A stretch of DNA of 64,000 nt, from the NCBI RefSeq assembly GCF_047123815.1, contig NZ_CP138920.1:868001-932000 (forward strand). Reading direction: 5' to 3'. Source of the stretch: Maricaulis sp017643475. Its GTDB lineage: Bacteria; Pseudomonadota; Alphaproteobacteria; Caulobacterales; Maricaulaceae. This document shows, piece after piece, positions 50,803 through 57,961 of this stretch. A program made the position numbers and the translations under genes. Every line of letters starts with the position of its first letter. The stretch's first letter is position 1. Below the pieces are notes generated by a model, which ran no database searches, was not told the origin of the DNA, and worked only from the letters and a program-made list of their open reading frames with translations.

Positions 50803-52186
50803 TATCTATCTGATCGCCCGCCGCGAATTTCTCTCCTACGTCGCCACCTGGGGCTTCTGGCTCTCGCTGGCATCCGTCCCGCTGTTCATGGGCCTGGGTT
50901 TCGGCCTGCCCATGCTGATCGAGAACTCCCAGCCGACACGCCACTATGTGATTGTGGATGAAAGCGGGGGGCAGTTGGAACAGGCGTTAGTCGACGGCTT
51001 TACGCGTGCCCAAGAACAACAGATCGCGGAAATACAGGAAGCCGTCACAGAGATGGTCGGCGACAATCCCCAGGTCCAGCAGGCTATGGCCAGCGGCATG
51101 ATGCAACAGATCGGCGATGGACGATATCAGCGCATCGACCTTGGATTGACCGATCTGGAGGCACTGCGTCCCTATTTGCTGGAAGAACAAGCCATTGAAA
51201 TCGACGGCGAAGAAGCCTCGCTTTTCGCGGCTGTCTTTCTCCGTGGCAGTGTCGAAAACGGGATCGAAGTCGACTATTGGAGCAAGAACCGCACGGATAG
51301 CGGATTGCGATCGTCGATCAGCCGGGCCCTGGAAGATTACATGCAGGAGGCCCACTTGCTGTCCGGCGGGGTCTCTCCTGGTTTGCTGCAAGCGGCCGAG
51401 GCGCTTGAACCGGAAGTTCGTGAACTGAACCCGGAACGCAGCGGCGCAGATGCCACTGTCACCGATGCCGAACGCATTCCGTTCATCATGGGTGTAGCCG
51501 TCGCCTTCGCTTTGTGGATCATCATCTTCTCAGTGGTGAACATGCTGCTGACAGCGATGATCGAGGAGAAGGGCAACAAGGTTCTCGAAATGATGATGTC
51601 CGCGACACGTCATTACGAAATCCTGACCGGCAAGCTGCTTGGCGTGGCCTGTGTGTCCGCTACACTGCTCGTCTTCTGGATGGGCCTTGCGCTGGGTGGG
51701 GCAACCCTGGTCCAGCAAGCCGCTGCAAGCGCCGACATCCCGGTTGCCGAAATCTTCTCGGCCTTGCTTGACCCGGGTCTTCTGTTGCCGGCGCTGGGCT
51801 ATTTCGTCATCGGCTATCTGATGTATGGCGCGGTTTTCCTGGCCGTCGGTTCGCTCTGCGACACGATCCAGGATGCCCAGACCCTGATGAGCCCGATCAT
51901 GCTGATCATGATGGTGCCCCTCTTCCTGGTGATGATCTCGGCAGATTCACCGGACAGCCCGATCGTGGCAATCGCCAGCTGGGTTCCGGTGTGGACGCCC
52001 TTCATCATGCTGGCCCGCCTGCCGCACGACCCGGCCATGATCGAGCTTGTCGGTACGACGCTGGTGATGCTGGTCACGGCGATTGGCGTGATCTGGGGCG
52101 CCGGAGCGGTCTTCCGCCTCGGCTCGCTCAACCAGGCCAATCAGGAGACCATCAAGGGCTGGTTCAGCTTCGGCAAGAAAGCCTAG
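50795..52186 (+). CDS. ABC transporter permease (NatB-like, ABC-2 type)
   Basis: A 463-residue permease: one N-terminal helix (FLSYVATWGFWLSLASVPLF), a large extracytoplasmic domain with coiled stretches (residues about 50-225), then about five helices, with the conserved EEKGNKVLEMMMSA loop. This is the NatB layout; NatAB exports sodium in Bacillus, but the substrate here is unproven. Its last codons and stop are inside a 14-bp sequence that recurs past the following repeat. Confidence 0.9.
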   Translation: MRNIYLIARREFLSYVATWGFWLSLASVPLFMGLGFGLPMLIENSQPTRHYVIVDESGGQLEQALVDGFTRAQEQQIAEIQEAVTEMVGDNPQVQQAMASGMMQQIGDGRYQRIDLGLTDLEALRPYLLEEQAIEIDGEEASLFAAVFLRGSVENGIEVDYWSKNRTDSGLRSSISRALEDYMQEAHLLSGGVSPGLLQAAEALEPEVRELNPERSGADATVTDAERIPFIMGVAVAFALWIIIFSVVNMLLTAMIEEKGNKVLEMMMSATRHYEILTGKLLGVACVSATLLVFWMGLALGGATLVQQAAASADIPVAEIFSALLDPGLLLPALGYFVIGYLMYGAVFLAVGSLCDTIQDAQTLMSPIMLIMMVPLFLVMISADSPDSPIVAIASWVPVWTPFIMLARLPHDPAMIELVGTTLVMLVTAIGVIWGAGAVFRLGSLNQANQETIKGWFSFGKKA

Positions 52187-52194
52187 CTGGCGAT
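52181..52194. repeat. Left copy of a 14-bp direct repeat flanking repeat copy C
   Basis: GCCTAGCTGGCGAT at 52181-52194 is repeated exactly at 52355-52368. It contains the permease stop codon here, and the HxlR stop codon at the other end. Confidence 0.85.
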
Positions 52195-52350
52195 CTTCCC
52201 CATTCATGGGGAAGTGGGCTCGCCGGAGCCTTGGCGAAGGCGAGGTCGAAGGGGGCGAGCGCAGCGAGCTGACCTCCGGGCTTCGCCCTCCGGCCCCTCC
52301 GTCCTTCTTCGCCAAGGCTACGAAGGACACCTCCCCGGTGGGGAGGATAA
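52192..52350 (-). repeat. Dispersed intergenic repeat, copy C (longest)
   Basis: Inverted relative to copies A, B and D. It begins with CTTCCCCATTCATGGGGAAG, continues through GGGCTCGCC, GGCGAGGTCGAAGGGGGCGAG and the CCTTCTTCGCCAAGGCTACGAA segment, and ends with a second hairpin CTCCCCGGTGGGGAG. No reading frame in it looks coding. Confidence 0.85.
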
Positions 52351-52354
52351 GGGA

Positions 52355-52368
52355 GCCTAGCTGGCGAT
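52355..52368. repeat. Right copy of the 14-bp direct repeat
   Basis: Exact second copy of GCCTAGCTGGCGAT. It carries the TAG stop of the HxlR regulator on the minus strand. Confidence 0.85.
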
Positions 52369-52806
52369 ATTGGGCCGGACCCGCACGGCACGCGGGTCCA
52401 CCACCTCGCCACACTCCGAACAGGTCGTGACGGTGTGGAAATCATGCCCGCAGCTTGTATGGGTGTGAACGACAGGTGGTCCGGCCGGATCGGCGTAATG
52501 CCGGTCGCCCCAGTTCACCATCGCCATGAGGGCTGGATAGAGATCCAGCCCTTTTTGCGTTAGGCGATACTCATGACGCACCGGACGTTCCTGATAGGCG
52601 TGTTTTTCCAGCACCCCCTCCTCGACCAGATGCGCCAGGCGCTCGGTCAGGACGCGGCGGGCAATGCCCAGGTTTTTCTGGAAGTCCTCGAAGCGGCGAA
52701 CCCGCAAGAACGCTTCACGCAGGACCAGCAAGGTCCAGCGATCCCCGATCACGGACAGGGTCCGGGCGAGCGAGCATTTCTCGGATCGAAGTTCATTCCA
52801 GCGCAT
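52357..52806 (-). CDS. HxlR-family transcriptional regulator with C-terminal cysteine motif
   Basis: A winged-helix regulator: CSLARTLSVIGDRWTLLVLREAF is the family start, followed by FEDFQKNLGIARRVLTERLAHLVEEG and HEYRLTQKGLDLYPAL. The C-terminal part has CGHDFHTVTTCSECGEVVD, which looks like a small zinc ribbon. About 149 residues from the ATG at 52806; an ATG at 52836 in frame is an alternative without a clear ribosome-binding site. It is divergent from a dehydrogenase gene, which it probably controls. Confidence 0.87.
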   Translation of the reverse strand: MRWNELRSEKCSLARTLSVIGDRWTLLVLREAFLRVRRFEDFQKNLGIARRVLTERLAHLVEEGVLEKHAYQERPVRHEYRLTQKGLDLYPALMAMVNWGDRHYADPAGPPVVHTHTSCGHDFHTVTTCSECGEVVDPRAVRVRPNIAS

Positions 52807-52839
52807 GTCAATCTTCTGGCATTGACTCCGTTCCATTTC

Positions 52840-52856
52840 AAGACTTAGCTGGTCTT
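52840..52856. promoter_or_regulatory. Inverted repeat between HxlR and SDR genes
   Basis: AAGAC (52840-52844) and GTCTT (52852-52856) face each other across seven bases in the short divergent spacer. It is a plausible operator for the HxlR protein. Confidence 0.4.
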
Positions 52857-52876
52857 AAATTAAGATGGAGTGAGAG

Positions 52877-53620
52877 ATGAGCTCACGAAATGCCTCATGC
52901 GCCATCGTCGGGGCCGGCGATTTCATCGGCTCCGCCATAGCCCGCAAGTTCGCCAGCGAGGGCTATACGGTCTTTGCCGGCCGCCGCAATGGCGACAAGC
53001 TGGAACCGCTGCGGGCCGAGATCGAGGCGGCAGGCGGCAGGCTGGTTCACGTCTCCATGGATGCGCGCGAGGAAAAAAGCGTGACCGACTTCCTCAACGC
53101 CGCCAATGACGCTGCACCGCTGGAGGTCGTCATCTCCAATCCCGGCGCCAATGTGAACTATCCGCTGCTGGACACGACGGAACGGCTTTTCTTCAAGGTC
53201 TGGGAAATGGCCTGCAAATCCGGCTTCCTGACGGGCCGTGAGGCCGCGCGCATCATGCTGGAGCATGGGCGCGGCTCGATCTTCTTCACGGGCGCCACGG
53301 CCAGCATGCGCGGCGGCAAGGGCTATGCAGCCTTTGCCAGTGCCAAGGGCGGGCTGCGCCTGATGGCCCAGGCCATGGCGCGCGAGCTGGGACCCCAGAA
53401 TATCCATGTCGCCCACCTGGTCATCGATGCCGGGGTCGACACGGCATTTGTCCGCGAACGCATCGAGGAAGCCGTCGGCAAGGAGGCGCTGGAGAACATG
53501 CCTGCCGACCGCTTGATGGACCCGACGTCCATCGCAAACGCTTATTGGGCCCTGCACCAGCAGAGCCGCGACGCCTGGACCTTTGAAATGGACCTGCGCC
53601 CCTATGGAGAGACCTGGTAA
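52877..53620 (+). CDS. SDR-family oxidoreductase lacking the usual catalytic tyrosine
   Basis: A 247-residue Rossmann-fold protein. The cofactor loop reads GAGDFIGSAIA and the NAG-like motif is SNPGANVN. At the catalytic YxxxK position the sequence is FASAK, so phenylalanine replaces tyrosine while a lysine remains; the upstream serine region is FFTGATASMRGG. A classical SDR reduction would be impaired, so the activity is uncertain. Its stop shares one base with the start of the next gene (TAATG). Probably controlled by the divergent HxlR regulator. Confidence 0.82.
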   Translation: MSSRNASCAIVGAGDFIGSAIARKFASEGYTVFAGRRNGDKLEPLRAEIEAAGGRLVHVSMDAREEKSVTDFLNAANDAAPLEVVISNPGANVNYPLLDTTERLFFKVWEMACKSGFLTGREAARIMLEHGRGSIFFTGATASMRGGKGYAAFASAKGGLRLMAQAMARELGPQNIHVAHLVIDAGVDTAFVRERIEEAVGKEALENMPADRLMDPTSIANAYWALHQQSRDAWTFEMDLRPYGETW

Positions 53621-54216
53621 TGTCTGACTTGGAATTCCTGTTCGATTTTGGCAGCCCCAACGCCTATCTGGCCTGGAAGGCCATGCAGACGATGGAGGCG
53701 TTCAAGACGGCGGAGATCAAGACGACGCCTGTCCTGCTGGGGGGCATTTTCAAATCAACGGGCAATACGCCGCCCATGCTGGCCTTTGGCGGTGTACCTG
53801 CAAAGATGAAGTATCTGGGCACCGAGATGGAGCGCTTCCAGAAGCGCCACGGTATCACCGACTTCCAGTTCAACCCGAATTTCCCGGTCAACACGCTGAT
53901 GCTGATGCGCGGGTGTTTCGTGGCCATCGATGAAGGTTATCTGGACAAGTATCTCGCTGCAGGATTCCACTACATGTGGGAGGCCGGCTCGAAAATGGAC
54001 GACAAGACCGTCTTCGCCCGGGCCTTCACCGAAGCCGGCCTGGATGGCGATCACATCCTCGCCCGCTCCCAGGAACCCGCCATCAAGAAAGCCCTCATGG
54101 ACACCACCCAGTCCGCCGTCGACCGCGACGTCTTCGGCATCCCCAGCTTCTTCGTCGGCGATGACCTCTATTTCGGCAAGGACACGCTGTGGGAGATCGC
54201 CGAGCGGGTGGGATAG
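53620..54216 (+). CDS. 2-hydroxychromene-2-carboxylate isomerase-like protein (DsbA/GST-kappa fold)
   Basis: A 198-residue protein of the thioredoxin-fold isomerase group. The start LEFLFDFGSPNAYLAWKAM carries the active serine in place of a thioredoxin cysteine, and the end shows DVFGIPSFFVGDDLYFGKDTL. Family enzymes use glutathione to isomerise chromene carboxylates in naphthalene breakdown; many serve other aromatics. It is co-translated with the SDR gene. A dispersed repeat begins right after the stop. Confidence 0.88.
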   Translation: MSDLEFLFDFGSPNAYLAWKAMQTMEAFKTAEIKTTPVLLGGIFKSTGNTPPMLAFGGVPAKMKYLGTEMERFQKRHGITDFQFNPNFPVNTLMLMRGCFVAIDEGYLDKYLAAGFHYMWEAGSKMDDKTVFARAFTEAGLDGDHILARSQEPAIKKALMDTTQSAVDRDVFGIPSFFVGDDLYFGKDTLWEIAERVG

Positions 54217-54221
54217 CCTTA

Positions 54222-54370
54222 TCCTCCCCTCGGGGAGGTGTCCCGAAGGGACGGAGGGGCCGGAGCGCGAAGCGCGGAGATTTAGTGCTCACTGGCGTTC
54301 GCACCCCCTTCGACCTCGCCTTCGCCTCTGGCTTCGGCGACCCCACTTCCCCGCGTACGGGGAAGATATC
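54222..54370 (+). repeat. Dispersed intergenic repeat, copy D
   Basis: Same orientation as copy A: CTTATCCTCCCCTCGGGGAG, GGACGGAGGGGCCGGAG, CCCTTCGACCTCGCCTTCGC and a variant palindrome CTTCCCCGCGTACGGGGAAG. The two outer hairpins are kept although their loops differ, which suggests that structure matters. Confidence 0.8.
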
Positions 54371-54609
54371 CCTACCGCTCAAACCTCGGGCATACTCTCC
54401 CGTGGTCCATGTCGTGGGAGGCGAGAGCTCAGTCTTTTCGGGCGTGGATGTACGGGAAGCGTCTGTCGACCTATCAAGGTCATCTGGCATGGCAGACAGC
54501 AAACCCGTGTGCGGGAGGCCTTTAACCCCTGCTCTAGACTAAATTCCGGTTTAACCGGTCTCCCGCATGCCTCTCACTCCAGATCGCGAGATCGTGGGGA
54601 TTTTGGTGC

Positions 54610-54675
54610 TCCCCCCCTCATCGCCCTTCTTCGCCAAGGCTACGAAGGACACTTCTCCCCCAAGGGAGAAGGATA
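54610..54675 (-). repeat. Dispersed intergenic repeat, copy E (partial)
   Basis: Holds only one end of the element in copy C orientation: CCTTCTTCGCCAAGGCTACG, AAGGACACTTCTCCC and a terminal TCTCCCCCAAGGGAGA hairpin variant. Confidence 0.7.
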
Positions 54676-54787
54676 AGAACGAGGCTCCACCCGGGGCCAA
54701 AGGCCTCGCAAGCGCGATCGCGCGTCGGCGCCCATGCGCCGCCTTCGCGTCGTGGAAGCTGGACAGGGCAATGATCCTCGGAGTCTG

Positions 54788-55351
54788 CTACTTCACCATA
54801 TGGAAATCATCATGTTCCATCCAGTTCCGCGCGAACTCCGGATCACAGACGTGCGAAACCCAATGCTCTCCCGACGCCGTTAGATACGGAAGACTGAACA
54901 CCCGTCCCCCAATCTTGTCGAGGTAAGCATTAGCCGCGTCGGTGGCAATTTCTCCTCCCGGCCCCAGAGGTTCGATACTCACTGGCAGAATACTGCCACC
55001 AAAATCGATCCATCCGTCAAACTCTTGAGCGATCCAGGCGATCAGCTCAGCGAGAATGTGATGATCTGCGGGTTGATTCGAGAGTGCGCTGAGCGAAACA
55101 ATCGCGCGTGGCCGAAAGCCGATCACTCTTTCAATCTGGTCGAGTTCATCGGCCGGATATTAGAAAGACTCAGTCTCCAGGAAAAACCCAGCCGTGAGGC
55201 TATCAGCTTGTTCTGCCTTTTTAGAAGACGGACAGAACCAGAATTCATCCTCGCGCCAGTGACTGGCGCGGGATTTTAGAAGCGCCACTAAACGGGCTTT
55301 CTGCTCTCGCGAAAGTGCCTGCCTTATAAGCGCCGAAGCAACCGGTCCCAT
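54788..55351 (-). pseudogene. Interrupted gene (DUF6368-like?), in-frame TAA at codon 64
   Basis: From the ATG at 55351 (AGGTGAG upstream) 63 codons are read to an in-frame TAA at 55160-55162. The same frame continues directly with YPADELDQIERVIGF and stays open for 123 codons to 54788. The two parts together give a 187-residue protein of normal appearance, so the gene is broken by one nonsense change, or there is a sequencing error or readthrough. The start MGPVASALIRQ recalls DUF6368, but I am not certain. Confidence 0.65.
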
Positions 55352-55395
55352 TTCTCACCTTCTTTGACAGTCATCATACGATTTATCGCTGAGAA

Positions 55396-55430
55396 AAAGA
55401 AAAAGCCGCTCCCTTTCGGGAACGGCCTTT
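55396..55430 (-). terminator. Rho-independent terminator after rpsU
   Basis: On the minus strand a nine-position stem with one mismatch or wobble, GCCGTTCCC / GGGAGCGGC around a GAAA tetraloop, is followed by a T-rich run. It lies 29 bp after the rpsU stop. Confidence 0.9.
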
Positions 55431-55458
55431 TCTTGACTTACTACAGGTCCTGGCGACC

Positions 55459-55689
55459 CTAGCGACGTCCGCCACGGCGGCCTACGAGACCTTCGCGCTG
55501 GGCGCGTTTGCGAGCGAGCTTGCGCGCACGGCGAATAGCTTCAGCCTTCTGGCGAGCTTTTTTCTCCGACGGCTTCTCGAAATGATTCCGGCGCTTCATC
55601 TCACGGAAGGTACCCTCCCGCTGCATTTTCTTTTTCAGCGCGCGGAGCGCTTGCTCCACATTATTGTCGCGCACAACGATCTGTACGAT
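55459..55689 (-). CDS. rpsU: 30S ribosomal protein S21, apparently with an ATC start
   Basis: The frame encodes VQIVVRDNNVEQALRALKKK, then REMKRRNHFEKPSEKKARQK and a basic RGGRR tail, a standard S21 of about 76 residues that helps mRNA binding on the 30S subunit. The residue before VQIVV should be the initiator, but the codon at 55687-55689 is ATC, with GGAGAGAG seven bases upstream as a good Shine-Dalgarno. The nearest in-frame ATG is about 36 codons upstream (55797) and would add a tail unlike S21. An ATC start is the simplest reading; a sequencing error is possible. Confidence 0.9.
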   Translation of the reverse strand: MVQIVVRDNNVEQALRALKKKMQREGTFREMKRRNHFEKPSEKKARQKAEAIRRARKLARKRAQREGLVGRRGGRR

Positions 55690-55841
55690 GGCTCTCTCTC
55701 CATTAATTAGGATGCGAGGACCCTCCCCACATCGCTGGTTCGCCAGAGGCGCGGCAGATAGCAGAGCTGCGACGCTGTGTCCACAGTGCTGTGACATCTC
55801 GGACGGATGACCTTGCAGCAAAGATGACGTAGACAGGGCGC

Positions 55842-56519
55842 ATGACACGTTCTTCCGACACCGCTTCAGACCTTCACCATATCACAAGAGACGCGATTTT
55901 GCAGTCTGCACTGGGGATTGCAGCTTTTGACGGCTGGACCGCCGACAGTTTTGCGGCCGCTGTAAAAGAATCGGGTGTCGATGCAGGATTGGCACACCTG
56001 GCCTGCCCGCGCGAGGAGCTGGATCTGATCATTCACTGGTCCAACCAGATGGATGCGCAGGCGGAAAAGGCGATTCTCGACAAGGACATCGCGGACATGA
56101 AAGTGCGCGACCGGGTGACGTTCTGCGTGCTGGCCCGCCTGGAAGCCATCGGCCCGAACGAGGAAGCCGCTCGTCGCGCGCGTGCGCGGCTGTTGCTGCC
56201 CGACGCTGTCACCGAGAGCGCCAGCCTGGTCTGGAACAGTTGTGACACGGTCTGGCGGGCGATCGGCGACCAGTCGACCGATTTCAACTTCTATTCCAAA
56301 CGCGCCATCCTCTCCGGCGTTTATGGCTCGACGCTCAGCGTCTGGCTGGGTGAGAGCGATCCGGAAAAACCGCGTGCGCGGGAATTCCTCGATCACCGGA
56401 TCGAGAATGTGATGCAGTTCGAGAAGGCCAAGTGGCAGTTCCGCAAGGCCACCGCCAACCTGCCCGATCTCGGCTCCATCCTCGGCAAGATGCGTTACGG
56501 TTTCGGCCCGCGGGTCTGA
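55842..56519 (+). CDS. COQ9 family protein
   Basis: A 225-residue protein. COQ9 is a lipid-binding, TetR-like fold protein that presents ubiquinone precursors to the hydroxylase COQ7. The TetR-like N-terminal part (ITRDAILQSALGIAAFDGWTADS) and the COQ9 domain (DFNFYSKRAILSGVYGSTLSVWLGE, then FLDHRIENVMQFEKAK) are both seen. COQ9 next to rpsU is a familiar alphaproteobacterial arrangement. It is divergent from rpsU. Confidence 0.92.
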   Translation: MTRSSDTASDLHHITRDAILQSALGIAAFDGWTADSFAAAVKESGVDAGLAHLACPREELDLIIHWSNQMDAQAEKAILDKDIADMKVRDRVTFCVLARLEAIGPNEEAARRARARLLLPDAVTESASLVWNSCDTVWRAIGDQSTDFNFYSKRAILSGVYGSTLSVWLGESDPEKPRAREFLDHRIENVMQFEKAKWQFRKATANLPDLGSILGKMRYGFGPRV

Positions 56520-56637
56520 CCGGAAACAACCCCACAAAATGTGTGCGCTTAGCCGCCGCGCGACGGCGTGACATAGCGATTCCGGCGCGCTGATTTCCTA
56601 GATTGTCAGCATGACATTGCCCGACAAGGAGGGCCAG

Positions 56638-57291
56638 ATGCAGACCGGAAACCAGGGTCGGATCCACGACCTGGACTATCACCTCAATCCGCAGGGCCTG
56701 GGCGACCATATCGCCCTGGGTTTTGTGAAGATGCTGCGCTTTTTCGCCGACACGTTTTTCGCCAAGCGTTACGGGCACCGGGCCGTGGTGCTGGAGACGG
56801 TCGCGGCCGTGCCCGGCATGGTGGGTGGCCTGCTGCAGCATCTAAAGGCACTGCGCCGGATCCGAGATGATGAGGGCTGGATCCGCACCTTGCTGGACGA
56901 GGCCGAGAACGAGCGCATGCACCTGATGACCTTCATCGAGATCGCCAAGCCGACCCTGTTCGAGCGACTGGTCATCATGATCACGCAGGCGATTTTCTAT
57001 AACGCCTATTTCTTCCTCTACCTCTTCGCCCCGCGCACCGCCCACCGCGTGGTCGGCTATTTCGAGGAAGAGGCCGTGATCAGCTACACCGCCTATCTAA
57101 ACGAGATTGATGCAGGCCGCCACGACAATGTTCCGGCACCGGATATCGCCATCAAGTACTGGAACCTGCCGGCGGATGCCCGCCTGCGCGATGTCGTCAT
57201 CGCTGTGCGCGCCGACGAGGCCGAGCACCGCGATGTCAATCACGGCTTTGCCGACGCGCTGGGCCGCAAGGCGCGAACCGCCGCGGCTTGA
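56638..57291 (+). CDS. aox: Alternative oxidase (ubiquinol, di-iron)
   Basis: A 217-residue membrane-bound quinol oxidase that passes electrons straight to oxygen without pumping protons. The di-iron ligands are visible: E53 (LETVAAVPGM), E92 and H95 (ENERMHLM), a glutamate in FEEEAVISY (about 143-144), and E194 and H197 (ADEAEHRDVNH). The ATG at 56638 has AAGGAGG five bases before it; an ATG at 56611 lacks such a site. It lies after COQ9, another ubiquinone gene. Bacterial AOX is scattered among alphaproteobacteria. Confidence 0.95.
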   Translation: MQTGNQGRIHDLDYHLNPQGLGDHIALGFVKMLRFFADTFFAKRYGHRAVVLETVAAVPGMVGGLLQHLKALRRIRDDEGWIRTLLDEAENERMHLMTFIEIAKPTLFERLVIMITQAIFYNAYFFLYLFAPRTAHRVVGYFEEEAVISYTAYLNEIDAGRHDNVPAPDIAIKYWNLPADARLRDVVIAVRADEAEHRDVNHGFADALGRKARTAAA

Positions 57292-57326
57292 TCCCGGCCC
57301 GGCTTGAACCCGGAGCTGGCAATCCC

Positions 57327-57357
57327 GATATCTCCCCTGTCAGCCAGGGGAGATATC
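57327..57357 (+). promoter_or_regulatory. Perfect 12-bp hairpin that encloses the ribosome-binding site of the GST gene
   Basis: GATATCTCCCCT (57327-57338) pairs exactly with AGGGGAGATATC (57346-57357) around a seven-base loop. The second arm contains AGGGGAG, the Shine-Dalgarno of the ATG at 57359. Folded mRNA should not be read well. It could be a temperature or protein-controlled switch. Confidence 0.75.
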
Positions 57358-57358
57358 C

Positions 57359-57961
57359 ATGCAGCTTGTCGCCACACCCGCCTCACACTTCGCCCGCAAG
57401 GTGCGTCTCCTGCTCGACCATTACGGGCTGGCCTATGACATGGTGGATGCCGGCAATGTTGCCGAGTTCAGCGAGGACAAGTTTGCCGGTAATCCGCTGA
57501 TGCTGGTGCCGGTGCTTAATGACGGTGATCTGACGGTCTATGACAGCGACCACATCGCCGCCTATCTGGTGCGCAAACATGACCCGGCCGACCGCTATGG
57601 TGTGTTGACCACTGATGTGCGGGAGCTGAATACCCGTACGGTCCTGAACGGGATGATGTCGGCGGAAACGCGCCTGGTACTGGGCGCCCGGACGGGGCTG
57701 AACACCGAGAACCAGCCATTTTTCGACAAGGCCCGGGCGGTTTTCACCAAGGGCTTCGACTGGCTGGACGCCAATATCGATCTCTTCAATGCCGAGACGC
57801 CGCGTTATCTCGACTTCCACCTGATCTCGTCCTTTGACCACATGGAGTGTTATGGCCTCGCCACGCCGGACCAGCCAGCGCTCAGGGCGCTCAGGGACAG
57901 GCTGCGGGCCCATGCGCGCATCGCGGCCTCAAACCCGCCGGCACCGGTCGTCTATGCCTGA
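57359..57961 (+). CDS. Glutathione S-transferase family protein
   Basis: A 200-residue GST. The thioredoxin-like N-terminal domain shows LVATPASHFARKVRLLLDHYGL with the usual catalytic serine/cysteine region, PLMLVPVLNDGDLTVYDSDHIAAYL (the VPVL cis-proline and the D-S-D glutathione site), and an all-helical C-terminal domain. The substrate is unknown. Its ribosome-binding site is inside a strong hairpin. The end overlaps the convergent phosphoesterase gene by ten bases. Confidence 0.88.
   Translation: MQLVATPASHFARKVRLLLDHYGLAYDMVDAGNVAEFSEDKFAGNPLMLVPVLNDGDLTVYDSDHIAAYLVRKHDPADRYGVLTTDVRELNTRTVLNGMMSAETRLVLGARTGLNTENQPFFDKARAVFTKGFDWLDANIDLFNAETPRYLDFHLISSFDHMECYGLATPDQPALRALRDRLRAHARIAASNPPAPVVYA

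Larger units (their letters stand above)
54217..54787. other. 571-bp non-coding spacer with two dispersed repeats and a hairpin
   Basis: Contains repeat copies D and E and, between them, about 200 bp with no convincing gene. A 17-codon frame at 54490-54543 is the only short one with an ATG. TGCGGGAG (54510-54517) pairs with CTCCCGCA (54560-54567), and CCGGTTTAACCGG (54546-54558) is a palindrome inside. I could not match this part to a known RNA. Confidence 0.55.

Noticed and set aside
54490..54543. 17-codon frame as a leader peptide
   Set aside because: No ribosome-binding site and no following regulated gene on that strand.
57327..57357. Hairpin as terminator of the alternative oxidase gene
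   Set aside because: There is no T run after the stem, and its second arm is the ribosome-binding site of the next gene.
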